From contig NZ_CACSJP010000016.1 of the NCBI RefSeq assembly GCF_902706095.1, positions 1 through 64,000 on the forward strand: DNA of 64,000 nt, written 5' to 3'. Of this stretch, positions 9,301 to 17,902 are shown piece after piece. The notes beneath the pieces are model-generated. The model did no database searches, was not told the DNA's origin, and saw nothing but the letters and a program-made list of their open reading frames with translations. The DNA is from Rhizobium sp. 18065 (GTDB taxonomy: Bacteria; Pseudomonadota; Alphaproteobacteria; Rhizobiales; Rhizobiaceae). Position 1 is the stretch's first letter. Every line of letters begins with the position of its first letter. Position numbers and translations under genes: made by a program.

Positions 9301-9518
9301 ATCTTCTTGCGGTGCTTGCCGGCCTTCGACGCCAGCTCGCGCTGGCTCTCGACGCCCGCCGCCTCGGCCTCGGCCTCAAGCTGCCTGACCCAGTCGGAGA
9401 CGGAGCCGGACAGCCCGCCCGAGATCGGCGCGCCTTCGAATTCAGACTGCGGGGCTTCTTCGAAACCGGGGGCGAAACCGGGCTTCGAAGGGGCGGAGGA
9501 TTTGGGTGTCTTGGCCAT
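6339..9518 (-). CDS. uvrB: Excinuclease ABC subunit UvrB, 1059 aa, with long N- and C-terminal extensions
   Basis: The DNA-damage-verifying helicase-like subunit of nucleotide excision repair, partner of UvrA and UvrC. The first ~215 residues are a charged, Ala/Lys/Arg-rich extension typical of rhizobial UvrB. The core starts near DYEPAGDQP (221). The P-loop GVTGSGKT is at 250-257, followed by the beta-hairpin (SYYDYYQPEAYVPRSDTF), the DESH box (LLFIDESHVSVSQIGG), helicase motifs V-VI (INLLREGLDIPE, IQTIGRAARN) and the UVR domain (LDFEKAARLRDEIKRL) that contacts UvrC. E. coli UvrB is about 670 aa. The last ~150 residues are a low-complexity tail containing two in-frame palindromic repeats and a PSPSPS tandem, ending KGKTGRPGR. 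Confidence 0.97.
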   Translation of the reverse strand: MAKTPKSSAPSKPGFAPGFEEAPQSEFEGAPISGGLSGSVSDWVRQLEAEAEAAGVESQRELASKAGKHRKKIEIEARRHAEKLALEKAQQSAAGRKPERASEPVRGPRGAKSQSDGSASAKQATAKHTTATTTSRGVSVGASSDPKTRAAAGLNPVAGMDVSLEEAESLAPGAVTATVEALSSLIESGNPLFKDGKIWTPHRPARPDKSEGGIAIRMVSDYEPAGDQPTAIADLVEGINSGERSQVLLGVTGSGKTFTMAKVIEATQRPAVILAPNKTLAAQLYSEFKHFFPDNAVEYFVSYYDYYQPEAYVPRSDTFIEKESSINEQIDRMRHAATRAILERDDCIIVASVSCIYGIGSVETYTAMTFQMSVGDRIDQRQLLADLVAQQYKRQEINFVRGSFRVRGDTIELFPAHLEDAAWRISLFGDEIDSITEFDPLTGQKTGEMKSVKIYANSHYVTPRPALNGAIKSIKDELKQRLAELEKAGRLLEAQRLEQRTRYDVEMLEATGSCAGIENYSRYLTGRQPGEPPPTLFEYIPDNALLFIDESHVSVSQIGGMYRGDFRRKATLAEYGFRLPSCMDNRPLRFEEWDAMRPPTVAVSATPGNWEMEQSGGVFAEQVIRPTGLIDPPVEVRSAKTQVDDVLGEIKETSLKGYRTLVTVLTKRMAEDLTEYLHEHGVRVRYMHSDIDTLERIEILRDLRLGAFDVLVGINLLREGLDIPECGFVAILDADKEGFLRSETSLIQTIGRAARNVDGKVILYADKVTGSMQRAMDETSRRREKQQAYNLEHGITPESVKAKISDILDSVYERDHVRADISGVTGGKGFADGGHLVGNNLQSHLNALEKSMRDAAADLDFEKAARLRDEIKRLKAAELAAMDDPMARQEAKNAEGSRGNGKGSAPSSPSPSAASPSPSATSPASSSGLTRGPTDNAGESQPRISTSGRNKSGSPEGKGSYFAKPTLDDMGPGTDTATPLFRKNTLDEMTVGRTEKPMPGKLPEKPATDTTSSSSGSTRGSTDDPRPIIRAKSGAGSYEDAGDVKRQKRTKGKTGRPGR
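6456..6484. repeat. Palindromic repeat unit inside the uvrB coding sequence (copy 1)
   Basis: ATCCTCGGG-TCGAG-CCCGAGGAT forms a perfect 9-bp stem with 5-nt loop. It is translated in frame on the minus strand as SSSGSTRGSTDD. The same motif is a frequent intergenic repeat in alphaproteobacteria. Confidence 0.85.
6721..6747. repeat. Palindromic repeat unit inside the uvrB coding sequence (copy 2)
   Basis: TCCTCGGG-TCAAG-CCCGAGGA, the same repeat family as at 6456, again in the same reading frame and encoding SSSGLTRGPTDN in the UvrB tail. Immediately upstream in the gene (about 6747-6800) lies a short tandem DNA repeat that encodes PSPSPSAASPSPSA. Confidence 0.85.
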
Positions 9519-9630
9519 CGGCGGAATATGGCGAAGGGCCGCGCGAAAAGGAAGGGCTGGCGGTGAAGAATCCGGAACAAAGGTGCAACGGGATCGGCGT
9601 CAACTGACAGGGTGGTGGCAGGAGGACGTG

Positions 9631-10530
9631 CTATTGCTTGAAGATGTTGTCGCGATGCCAGGCCATGTAGGCTGGATGTGGCCGATGGCGTGGCTCGGCT
9701 GGAACCTTGGCGATCAGATCCCGGGCGAGCATGTGCGAAATGTCCTCGTTCAGATGGCGCGACTGCAGGATTTTGTAGTCATCCGCAATCGACAGCAATC
9801 CACGATCGAACATCCAGTGAACTGTGCCGGACAGAGCAAGACCGTTCTGGATCGAGTCGTTGCCGCCACGCTCGACCGGCACGATATGGGCCGCTTCGAC
9901 TTCCGGGCGTCCACCGCCATTGATCAGGCGCAGGCCGGTGAAGGCGCAGGTGCGGTCATAGACCTGACGGATGTGCTGCTTGAACTTGGCGTCGCGAAAG
10001 GGACGATTGATGGTCTGCTGGAGTATTGTCCGCTCAATGGGCTCGAACAAGAATGGGGTCTGGGCGGTTTCGTCGAGCTCCAGGCGTGGCAAGTCAATGG
10101 CTTGGGCATCGGTCCGGGCCGGCCATTCATCCGGCTCGGACAGACCTACCTGCACGATGGCAGCAAATTCGCGGTCGTCGATGATGCGAACGGCCTGGAC
10201 ACTTCGACCGGGATTGATTGTGCCGTCGGGGCGAACAAGTTGTTTCTCGAACCCGCCTTGCTCGACGTAATCGACAGGTCTGTCGAAATCCAAATAGTCA
10301 TCAAGGAATGCGTAGAAATGGTCTGACTTCAACGGATCGGGTGAAACGCGGTTTATCCTCGCCAAGCCGGAATAGTATCGGCTTTTAAGGCCGGGCAGTG
10401 GGCCGTAGTAGATGATCCAGTCGCCGACTGCCTGTGAGACACGGGAAAGATAGGTCTTGGGGAAGTGATAGCGTCCCAGCGCATCGTCATAGATGCTTCC
10501 AGCCTTATGATAAAAGATCGCCTTGGCCAT
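9631..10530 (-). CDS. HNH endonuclease family protein, 299 aa
   Basis: The C-terminal third carries an HNH nuclease core: CAFTGLRL, then EAAHIVPVERGGNDSIQNGLAL, then HWMFDRGL, a His-Asn-His arrangement of the restriction-like HNH type. The N-terminal ~170 residues (KAIFYHKAGSIYDDALGRYHFPKTYL...) form a domain found with such nucleases, possibly a nucleic-acid-recognition module. Normal length for the group. It stands alone between uvrB and a GGDEF-EAL gene with no methylase beside it, so it is either a solitary nuclease or a defence component; the sequence does not decide. The ATG at 10530 has a GGGGGG-like ribosome site. Confidence 0.85.
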   Translation of the reverse strand: MAKAIFYHKAGSIYDDALGRYHFPKTYLSRVSQAVGDWIIYYGPLPGLKSRYYSGLARINRVSPDPLKSDHFYAFLDDYLDFDRPVDYVEQGGFEKQLVRPDGTINPGRSVQAVRIIDDREFAAIVQVGLSEPDEWPARTDAQAIDLPRLELDETAQTPFLFEPIERTILQQTINRPFRDAKFKQHIRQVYDRTCAFTGLRLINGGGRPEVEAAHIVPVERGGNDSIQNGLALSGTVHWMFDRGLLSIADDYKILQSRHLNEDISHMLARDLIAKVPAEPRHRPHPAYMAWHRDNIFKQ

Positions 10531-10658
10531 ATCCCCCCCGAGTCACACGGCTGTAGTTTTAGGCGAGGACAGCAGCAAGTGGCAACAGCCTTAAGCCGCA
10601 ACCTGAGCTTGGCGAAGCTTCATGCCCGGAGCAGAGCGTAGTCCCGTAGCAATCGGGA

Positions 10659-12671
10659 TCAGGGTGCGGCGACCGAGAGGTGGCTGGTCTTGCGCTTCAG
10701 CGGCGTCTTGGTCTGGTGTTCGGCGATCCAGTCCTCGAGTTGCTTGACCGGCATCGGGCGGGCGAAGAGGTAGCCTTGCGCGGTCGTGCAGCCGAGGCGG
10801 GCGAGGATGGCGGCATCTTCGGCTGTTTCGACGCCTTCGATGATGATGTCGAGGGAGAGCGATTCACCGAGGCTGACCAGGGCGCTGATCAGCTTCTGGT
10901 TCGTCTCGAAGCGGGCGACGTCCTGGGCGAAGCTGCGGTCGATCTTCAGCCGGTCGATCTTCAGGCTGATCAGATAGGCGAGCGACGAATGGCCCATGCC
11001 GAAATCGTCGACGGCCAACTTGTAGCCGGCGGTTTCCAGGCGCTTCAGCTGTTCGCCGGCGATTTCCGGATCGAGGATCGCTTCCTCGGTGATCTCGATC
11101 TCGATCAGGCTGGGATCGACGCCGTGTTCGCCGGTGACGCGTTCAAGCATGTCGGCGACCGAATAGAGGGCGAATTCGCGCGGCGAGACGTTGAGCGCGA
11201 CTGTCACGCCCTTGATGCCCAGTTCCGGCAGCCGCTTGCTGAGCAGGCAGACATCGGCGGCGATGCGCGCCGTCAGGCGGTCGGACAGGTGCACGACGCC
11301 CGCGGCCGTGACGATTTCCGGCGGCGAGACAAAGCCGAGCTGCGGATGCTGCCAGCGCACCAGAGCCTCGAAACCGGCGATGTCGCGGGTGGCCAAGTTG
11401 ATCTGCGGCTGGAACCAGGCGGTGACCGCGCCGGATTCGATCGCCTTTTCCAAGTCCTGCTCGATGATGCGCTGGCGCTCGGCGTCACGCTTGAGATCGG
11501 GATTGAACTCGCGCATCTGGCGGCGACCGAGACGCTTGGCGTCATAAAGCGCCATGTCGGCGCAGGCGAGCAGTTCCTCGGCATTGGCGCCGTGATCGGG
11601 ATAGGCGGCAAGGCCGATGCTCAGGCCGATGACCGAATTGCTCGCTCCACAGCGGATTGCGTCCCGACTGGCCAGCAACACCCGGTTGGCGTGGTTGCGC
11701 GCACGCTCCATCGCCCGTTCCCCGGTCACCACAACGGCGAATTCGTCGCCGCCGAGGCGGGCGATCAGGCTGCCATCGGTGATCGTATCGCGCAGCCGGT
11801 TGCCGATGTCGCAGAGCAGCGTGTCACCGGCGCTGTGGCCGAGCGTGTCGTTGATCGACTTGAACCGATCGACATCGATGATCAGCAGGACAACCTGCTC
11901 GTTGACGACCACGGCCCGGGCAATGTCGCCACTCAGGTGGCCATTGAAGAACATGCGGTTGGCGAGGCCCGTCAGCGTGTCGCGATTGGCGAGCGCCTCA
12001 AGCCGGGTGTTCTGGCGAAGGATGTCATTGTTGGCGCGGGTCAGACTGTCGGCAAGCGCCGTGGCCTCGAGACGGGCGAGCTGGTTGCTGACGAACATGC
12101 GTTCGGTCCACAGGCTGCGCCGAACGAATACGTAGATCAGCATCGCCAGGCAGCCGGCCAGCAGGTATTCCGGCCATTCGCCGATGCGGACCAGACTGAA
12201 GATGATCGAGCTGAGGATCGGCAGCGAGAAGACCAGCGCCAGCGGCGTGTAACCGATCTGCTTGACGACCGAGCCGGCCGCCAATCCACCGAGCAGGATG
12301 ACAAGCGCCGCATCTGAACCGAGTGGCGCAAAGTTATCGACGAGAAAGGGAAGTGCAGCCCAGCACAGACCGGAGGCCGCCGCGCCGAGCGACATAAAGA
12401 ACAGGGCGGATTGCGGCTTTTGTACCGCAACTTGCCGGCCGCGCAAGTAGTTCACCGAGATTCGGCGCAAGACGAGGATGGACAAGGCGAGAGCCAGCCA
12501 GACCAGGGCCGGCAGTTGCAGTCCGTGGTTGAAGGTGAGGATGCAGAGAGCGACAAACAGATTGATGGCGTTCATGGCCAGTGTCGAAACATGACCTTCG
12601 ATGATGTCATCGACCTGCGCCTGCATGACTGCAGGCATGAAATGGGCGCCTCGATTTCGAAACAATGACAT
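10659..12671 (-). CDS. Membrane-bound GGDEF-EAL protein (cyclic-di-GMP turnover), 670 aa
   Basis: The N-terminus has five or six hydrophobic segments (about residues 33-70, 90-112, 120-182), so the sensor part is in the inner membrane. A cytosolic diguanylate cyclase domain follows with an intact GGDEF at 307-311 and no RxxD inhibitory site just before it. The EAL phosphodiesterase domain has EAL at 435-437 plus EITEEAILDP, VDDFGMGHSSL and KIDRSF, so key metal and catalytic residues look intact. Both activities are possible; which dominates cannot be read from sequence. It would tune motility and biofilm state. Monocistronic. Confidence 0.93.
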   Translation of the reverse strand: MSLFRNRGAHFMPAVMQAQVDDIIEGHVSTLAMNAINLFVALCILTFNHGLQLPALVWLALALSILVLRRISVNYLRGRQVAVQKPQSALFFMSLGAAASGLCWAALPFLVDNFAPLGSDAALVILLGGLAAGSVVKQIGYTPLALVFSLPILSSIIFSLVRIGEWPEYLLAGCLAMLIYVFVRRSLWTERMFVSNQLARLEATALADSLTRANNDILRQNTRLEALANRDTLTGLANRMFFNGHLSGDIARAVVVNEQVVLLIIDVDRFKSINDTLGHSAGDTLLCDIGNRLRDTITDGSLIARLGGDEFAVVVTGERAMERARNHANRVLLASRDAIRCGASNSVIGLSIGLAAYPDHGANAEELLACADMALYDAKRLGRRQMREFNPDLKRDAERQRIIEQDLEKAIESGAVTAWFQPQINLATRDIAGFEALVRWQHPQLGFVSPPEIVTAAGVVHLSDRLTARIAADVCLLSKRLPELGIKGVTVALNVSPREFALYSVADMLERVTGEHGVDPSLIEIEITEEAILDPEIAGEQLKRLETAGYKLAVDDFGMGHSSLAYLISLKIDRLKIDRSFAQDVARFETNQKLISALVSLGESLSLDIIIEGVETAEDAAILARLGCTTAQGYLFARPMPVKQLEDWIAEHQTKTPLKRKTSHLSVAAP

Positions 12672-13038
12672 AAAAAACGTCCGTGCTTAATCGCAATAAT
12701 TACTCAATAACATGAGCCACTTAACGTCCCGTTACATGACTAGGCATGCATTTTAGTAGAAATCGTCCCTCAGTTTTCAGGCAATATGAGTATTCTGATC
12801 GCCGGTTGCGATTTGCACGCCCTGCGAGCATGCACCGAAGGCTGATGTCACCGCCCGGCAGTGCCGCGTCAAACGTCTTGGTTGCAAAGGCGTCATGGCT
12901 GCGAAATCGATTGGTGCGGCTTACAAACAGTGTCTCCGCTGATAAAAAGGCATAGGCGTGAATTGCGGATTCGCAAACTGACGCCACCTGCCATCCAGCA
13001 TTCGCTGATCTTTCATTTTTCTCTTTGCGGACCTCATC
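12672..13038. other. Intergenic region between divergent GGDEF-EAL and DUF486 genes
   Basis: About 370 bp. Open frames here lack ribosome sites and family resemblance. It is AT-richer next to 12672-12720, where the GGDEF-EAL promoter should lie. Nothing else recognised. Confidence 0.5.
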
Positions 13039-13389
13039 ATGCCAAGCTTCTCCCCGGCCGCGCTCTGGCCTATCCTGCTACTGTCGCTTTCCAATGTCTT
13101 CATGACATTTGCCTGGTACGGACACCTGAAATACAAGAATTCCGCGCTGTTCATGGCTATTCTGGTCAGCTGGGGCATTGCGTTCTTCGAATACTGCCTA
13201 GCGGTCCCGGCCAATCGCATCGGTTCGCAGGTCTATTCCGCGGCGCAGCTGAAGACGATGCAGGAGGTCATTACCCTGATCGTGTTTGCCGGCTTCTCGG
13301 TATTCTGGCTGAAGGAAGCGCTGACCATCAACCATGTGATCGGCTTCATCCTGATCGCCGCCGGCGCCGCCTTCGTCTTCAAGGGCTGA
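13039..13389 (+). CDS. DMT-superfamily small membrane protein (DUF486), 116 aa
   Basis: Four hydrophobic segments fill the protein: LWPILLLSLSNVFMTFAW, the stretch around AILVSWGIAFFEYCLAV, EVITLIVFAGFSVFWL and HVIGFILIAAGAAFVF. The YGHLKYKN and FFEYCLAVPANRIG motifs match DUF486 proteins, a half-size relative of drug/metabolite transporters. Such half-size proteins probably work as dimers in the inner membrane; substrate unknown. The ATG at 13039 follows a weak ribosome site. Stands alone. Confidence 0.85.
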   Translation: MPSFSPAALWPILLLSLSNVFMTFAWYGHLKYKNSALFMAILVSWGIAFFEYCLAVPANRIGSQVYSAAQLKTMQEVITLIVFAGFSVFWLKEALTINHVIGFILIAAGAAFVFKG

Positions 13390-13426
13390 CGGCACAACAT
13401 GCCGGCGTCCGTGACACCGCGGAGGC

Positions 13427-13831
13427 TCAGGCCGGCGGAACGGGTGTCGGCTTGCCGTCACTGTCGAGCGCGACCATGACAAAGGTCGCGGCCGTGACCT
13501 TTTCCATGATGGGGGTGAGATAGCGCTGGGCCCAGACCTCGACAGACAGCGTGATCGAGGTACGGCCGACGCGGGCGATATCGGTATAGACGCAAAGCGT
13601 GTCGCCGATCTTGACAGGCATGGCGAAGGCCATTTCCTGTACGGCTGCCGTGACCACGCGTCCGCTGGCGCGCTCTGCGGCACGGATGCCGCAGGCCAGG
13701 TCCATCTGCGCCATGACCCAGCCGCCGAAGATATCGCCGGCGGCATTGGCATCGGCCGGCATGGCCAGCGTGCGCAGTGTCAGTTCACCGGTGGGGATCG
13801 GAGGCTTGGTTGGGGTCTTGGTTTCTGTCAT
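13427..13831 (-). CDS. Acyl-CoA thioesterase, hotdog fold (YciA-like), 134 aa
   Basis: Hydrolyses acyl-CoA to free acid and CoA. Family features include LRTLAMPADANAAGDIFGGWVMAQMD (the N and GD...GG positions of YciA/BACH thioesterases with the catalytic Asp), the helix that follows, and CVYTDIARVGRTSITL. Length is normal for a single-hotdog cytosolic enzyme. Chain-length preference is unknown. Convergent with the DUF486 gene and not in an operon. Confidence 0.88.
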   Translation of the reverse strand: MTETKTPTKPPIPTGELTLRTLAMPADANAAGDIFGGWVMAQMDLACGIRAAERASGRVVTAAVQEMAFAMPVKIGDTLCVYTDIARVGRTSITLSVEVWAQRYLTPIMEKVTAATFVMVALDSDGKPTPVPPA

Positions 13832-14005
13832 GCAGCACCTGAATCACGTTTCATCGGCGCTCAGGCTAACGGAGACGATGCCGCGCCGCCACCGACAAGA
13901 TTAACAAAGCCTTGCCGTATTCGTTACGACTTTTGATAGTTTGCTCTTTAGAATATAAAAAAATGACTTATGGCAAATTGCCTCCAGTTTAACTGGGGGG
14001 ATTCC

Positions 14006-15814
14006 ATGAAAGCCTTTTCCTTGTCCGTCAGGCTTTATGCGCTGGTCGGCATTACGCTTGCGGTTCTGGTTGCGACGCTGACCTACAGCCTGTTCCATTC
14101 CTATGATGCGCTGACCAATGAACGGCGCGCGGGGCTGTCGGCGATCAACGACAATGCCGTCGCCATCTTCAACAAATACTACAAGATGGAGCAGGAGGGC
14201 ACGCTGACCCGCGCGGAAGCGCAGGAGCGGGCGAAAGAGGTCGTCGCGGCGATGCGCTACAAGCCCGACGGCTATCTGTGGATCAACGACATGGGCCCGA
14301 CCATGATCATGCATCCGATCAAGCCGGAACTGAATGGCAAGGACCTGAGCCAGAACAAGGATCCGACAGGCAAGCACCTGTTCGTCGAATTCGTCAACAC
14401 GGTGAAGGCGCACAAGCAGGGCTTCGTCGACTATATGTGGCCAAAGCCCGGCTTTGACGAGCCTGTGCTGAAGTTTTCGCATGTCGTCGGCTTCGAGCCC
14501 TGGGGCTGGGTCGTCGGCACCGGCGTCTATTCGGACGATCTGGCGGCGATGTTCCGCCAGACGGCGCTGCAATATGGTGCGATCATCGGCGTCTCGATCC
14601 TCGCGATCATCGCCTGCGCCTATGCGGTGGTGGCCAGCGTCGTCAAGCCGATCAACCGGCTGAAGTCGGCGATGACCGATATTGCCAATGAACAGGTCGA
14701 TACCGTGATTGCCGATGCCGACCGTCGCGACGAGATCGGCGGCATGGCGGGCGCACTTCTGGTGCTGCGTGACAGCGTTCGCGACCGTATCGGCATGCGC
14801 CAGCGCGAGAGCGAGCAGCAGCACAGCCTGAACGGCGAGCGCGAGCGTAATGAAAGCCAGTTGCGCTCTGCCGCCGAACGGCAGAACCATGCCATCCATT
14901 CGATCGGCTCGGCACTGGAACGTCTGGCCGAGGGCGACCTGACGGTGCAGATCGAGGCGCTCGGCGCCGACTATGAAAAACTGCGGCACGACTTCAATCG
15001 CGCGGTCGATTCACTCGGTAGCGTGATTGCATCGATCAACCAGACCAGCGATGTGGTCACCTCCAGTGCCGGCAATATCAGCGAGGCGACCAACAACCTG
15101 TCGCGGCGCACCGAGCAGCAGGCCGCCGCGCTGGAGCAGACCGCGGCGGCGCTGGACGAGATCACGGCGACCGTGCGCACCGCCGCCGAGCGGGCGAACG
15201 AGGCGCGCGACATGGTGGCGGCGACCAAGAAGAGCGCCAACCGCTCCGGCGAGATCGTCCGCAATGCTGTAGACGCCATGGGCAGGATCGAAGGTTCGTC
15301 GCAGAAGATCAACCAGATCATCTCGGTGATCGACGAAATCGCCTTCCAGACCAACCTTCTGGCGCTGAATGCCGGCGTCGAGGCGGCGCGGGCCGGGGAA
15401 GCCGGTCGTGGTTTCGCGGTGGTTGCCCAGGAAGTGCGCGAACTGGCACAGCGGTCCGCCAATGCGGCGAAGGAGATCAAGACGCTGATCAGCGCATCGG
15501 CAGCTGAAGTCGATACCGGCGTCGGCCTGGTGCGCTCGACCGGCGAGGCGCTGGTGGAGATCGAGCAACTGGTCAACCGGGTCAATGACAGCGTCGATAC
15601 GATCGCGACGGCTGCCCGCGAACAGGCGACCGGGCTGCACGAGATCAACACTTCGGTCAACCACATGGACCAGATGACGCAGCAGAACGCGGCGATGGTC
15701 GAGGAAACCTCGGCGGCCGGACAGGCGCTGGCGGAAGAGAGCCACAACCTGCGCCAGCTGCTGTCCAGGCTGAAGATCAACCGCGACCAGGGCCGCGCAC
15801 GCCGCGCCGCCTGA
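14006..15814 (+). CDS. Methyl-accepting chemotaxis protein with single Cache domain, 602 aa
   Basis: A transmembrane chemoreceptor. It has a TM segment at about residues 8-28 and a periplasmic sCache_2 domain (GYLWINDMGPTMIMHPIKPE, GKDLSQNKDPTGKHLF, FEPWGWVVGTGVYSDD). A second TM near 190-212 is followed by a HAMP region and a coiled-coil signalling domain whose hairpin tip includes DEIAFQTNLLALNAGVEAAR and EAGRGFAVVAQEVRELAQRS, the CheA/CheW contact. sCache_2 domains often sense small organic acids; the ligand is not evident. The ATG at 14006 gives a clean membrane anchor; the frame extends 12 codons upstream without benefit. A strong terminator follows. Confidence 0.95.
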   Translation: MKAFSLSVRLYALVGITLAVLVATLTYSLFHSYDALTNERRAGLSAINDNAVAIFNKYYKMEQEGTLTRAEAQERAKEVVAAMRYKPDGYLWINDMGPTMIMHPIKPELNGKDLSQNKDPTGKHLFVEFVNTVKAHKQGFVDYMWPKPGFDEPVLKFSHVVGFEPWGWVVGTGVYSDDLAAMFRQTALQYGAIIGVSILAIIACAYAVVASVVKPINRLKSAMTDIANEQVDTVIADADRRDEIGGMAGALLVLRDSVRDRIGMRQRESEQQHSLNGERERNESQLRSAAERQNHAIHSIGSALERLAEGDLTVQIEALGADYEKLRHDFNRAVDSLGSVIASINQTSDVVTSSAGNISEATNNLSRRTEQQAAALEQTAAALDEITATVRTAAERANEARDMVAATKKSANRSGEIVRNAVDAMGRIEGSSQKINQIISVIDEIAFQTNLLALNAGVEAARAGEAGRGFAVVAQEVRELAQRSANAAKEIKTLISASAAEVDTGVGLVRSTGEALVEIEQLVNRVNDSVDTIATAAREQATGLHEINTSVNHMDQMTQQNAAMVEETSAAGQALAEESHNLRQLLSRLKINRDQGRARRAA

Positions 15815-15834
15815 CACGGATGGGCATGAACGGG

Positions 15835-15866
15835 AGGCCGGCGGAGCGATCCGCCGGCCTTTTTTT
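15835..15866 (+). terminator. Rho-independent terminator after the chemoreceptor gene
   Basis: Perfect 10-bp stem AGGCCGGCGG / CCGCCGGCCT with a 6-nt loop and a run of six or more T, starting 20 bp after the stop codon. Confidence 0.9.
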
Positions 15867-16016
15867 GTCTTGCGCCACGCGTTAACCATGACGGCAAAAG
15901 ATGGGCGGCATCGGTCGACCGGTCCTAACTCGGCCTTAATGGCTGGCTTCTATCCTGTCTCGCAATGGTCTGGCGTCGGCTGTCCGATGTCGGCCGCATT
16001 GAGAGTGGAACCTGGT

Positions 16017-16844
16017 ATGGCGTCTTCCTTCTCCCAGATGTGCGTGGCCCAAACCCGTTTGGCCCATTCCCGTATGGCCTTGGTACTCAGCGCTGTGGTC
16101 ATGCTGGGTGCCTGTTCCGTCAACGAGCGGCTTCCGCCGGTCGAAGTTTCAGGCGTGCCGAAGGGTATGCGCGGCGAACGGGTGCTGGAGGGCAGGGTTC
16201 GCGACGTGGACATGGCGCAGCGGCGCGGAGGCTACGAGGAGCCGATCGCCTATGCCGCACCGACCAGCAACGGCAATGGCGGCAGTGCGGGCATCGACTA
16301 TCTCGACACACCCAATCTGGCTGGCAGCAATTTTCAGTCGGACGATCAGCAACAGATGCAGGCGCATGCATCGACAGGCATGGCGGCGGCGGCAACCTTG
16401 GCCAGCATGGACAGCGATGCGGCCGGCCAGGGCAGCCTGATCATTCCCGAGGGCGGAGTGAGCATGGATGCCGAACTCGGCATCGCCTCAGCCGAGAGCG
16501 AGGGGGCCAGCCCACAGCAGATCGAGGGCGTGCAGCCGCAGATCGTCACGTCTGGTGGTGCCATGGCGATTGCCGAGGGCACGACCAGCCAGCCGGTGGT
16601 CGACGGTATCGGTTTTGACAATCCGACCTCGGTGAATGCCGGGCAGCCACAGCCGGTCGTGGCGGAGATGCCTGTTGCGGAGATTGGCGGCGAATACGCG
16701 GCCGGCGCCGAGGATGGCATTCTGCCGCTTGCCGTAGACAGTGGCACGACAGGCATGGGCGACGGCACGGGCGGCGGCATGGACAGCAAGCCGGCGGTCG
16801 ATTGCTCGCTCTATCTCGACAAGCGCAATTGTCCGAAGGGCTGA
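16017..16844 (+). CDS. Putative lipoprotein, 275 aa, acidic and low-complexity
   Basis: The signal peptide ends in a lipobox (VVMLGACS), so the mature protein would be an inner- or outer-membrane lipoprotein. The rest is Gly/Ser/Ala/Gln-rich, acidic and without a recognised domain until a short Cys-containing end (VDCSLYLDKRNCPKG). Start is uncertain: ATGs at 15870, 15987, 16017 and 16074 are in frame. 16017 is chosen for its GTGGAA site, while 16074 gives the most compact signal peptide. It resembles unnamed rhizobial lipoproteins. Followed by a TauE-type transporter gene with a 130-bp gap. Confidence 0.65.
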   Translation: MASSFSQMCVAQTRLAHSRMALVLSAVVMLGACSVNERLPPVEVSGVPKGMRGERVLEGRVRDVDMAQRRGGYEEPIAYAAPTSNGNGGSAGIDYLDTPNLAGSNFQSDDQQQMQAHASTGMAAAATLASMDSDAAGQGSLIIPEGGVSMDAELGIASAESEGASPQQIEGVQPQIVTSGGAMAIAEGTTSQPVVDGIGFDNPTSVNAGQPQPVVAEMPVAEIGGEYAAGAEDGILPLAVDSGTTGMGDGTGGGMDSKPAVDCSLYLDKRNCPKG

Positions 16845-16976
16845 CACTCCGAACAGCGGTGATGCTGCGTACCGGATCGGCCGGCTGCGACCTTGCGGTC
16901 GGGTTGTCCGGCGCCTAGACCGGGGTCCGAGTGAGAAGGCCGGTTGATCGGGACCCGCCGAACGTGCCGAGGGACC

Positions 16977-17798
16977 ATGCCACCACTATCGGAACTGTTG
17001 ATGTTTGCCGCACTCCTGCTGGTCGCCGGCGGCGTGGCGGGCCTGCTGGCCGGCGTATTCGGCATTGGCGGCGGTGCGGTGCTGGTGCCGGTGTTCTATC
17101 AGGTGTTCGGCTGGGCCGGGATCGCGCCGGAAGTGATCATGCATCTGGCGGTCGGGACCTCGACCGCGCTGATCGTGCCGACCTCGATCCGATCGTTCAA
17201 GGCGCATCAGACGCGCGGCGCTGTCGATGTCGACCTGCTCAGGAGCTGGATCCTCGCCGTGCCGCTTGGCGCGCTTCTGGCAACCGTGGTGGCCGCCTAT
17301 GCGTCGAGCGAAATGCTGCGGCTGATCTTTGCGGTGATCGGGCTGGTTCTGGCGGCGCGCATGCTGTTTCTCAGCAACCGCTTCCATCTCGGCACGGAAC
17401 TGCCGGGCGAACCGGGGCGCTTCCTGACCGGTGGCGTGATCGGGCTGATCTCGGGCCTGATGGGCATTGGCGGCGGCGTGCTCAACAATACGTTCATGAC
17501 GCTGTTCGGCCGGCCGATCCACCAGGCGGTGGCGACATCTTCCGGCGTCGGCGTGCTGATCTCGATCCCGGCGCTGGTCGGTTATGTCTGGGCCGGCTGG
17601 GGCAGGGCGGACCTTCCGGTATTTTCGACCGGCTATGTCAACTGGGTGGCATTCGCGCTGGTCTTTCCGATCGCCATGCTGGTCACGCCCTATGGGGCAA
17701 AACTGGCGCACCAGATGAGCAAGCGGCAGCTGGAAGTCGGGTTCGGGCTGTTCCTGATCTTCGTGTCGATCCGGTTCTTCATCAGCCTGTATGGCTAA
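16977..17798 (+). CDS. TauE/SafE-family sulfite or organosulfonate exporter, 273 aa
   Basis: A polytopic inner-membrane protein with about eight TM segments and the two repeated family motifs GLLAGVFGIGGGAVLVPVF (near residue 20) and GLISGLMGIGGGVLNNTF (near 160). Family members move sulfite, sulfoacetate or related anions; the substrate here is unknown. The ATG at 16977 is chosen for GAGGGACC directly upstream and a proper hydrophobic N-terminus. The EamA gene follows after ~100 bp on the same strand and may be co-transcribed. Confidence 0.9.
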   Translation: MPPLSELLMFAALLLVAGGVAGLLAGVFGIGGGAVLVPVFYQVFGWAGIAPEVIMHLAVGTSTALIVPTSIRSFKAHQTRGAVDVDLLRSWILAVPLGALLATVVAAYASSEMLRLIFAVIGLVLAARMLFLSNRFHLGTELPGEPGRFLTGGVIGLISGLMGIGGGVLNNTFMTLFGRPIHQAVATSSGVGVLISIPALVGYVWAGWGRADLPVFSTGYVNWVAFALVFPIAMLVTPYGAKLAHQMSKRQLEVGFGLFLIFVSIRFFISLYG

Positions 17799-17902
17799 TT
17801 CGATCCGGCCATGGCGCAGCGGAACGTGTTAAGGCTGCGCGTTGCAAACGCGGCAGAAGCGGAAAACGGCCGAGCATAACGGCCTGACTTGGAGGAAACA
17901 TC

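Noticed and set aside
6987..10326. Long open frames opposite uvrB (6987-8219, 8268-9566, 8866-10326)
   Set aside because: Shadows of the GC-rich uvrB gene; translations are low-complexity with no motif, while UvrB is unambiguous on the other strand.
10680..12317. 545-codon open frame opposite the GGDEF-EAL gene
   Set aside because: Antisense shadow with no family resemblance; the EAL and GGDEF motifs read clearly on the minus strand.
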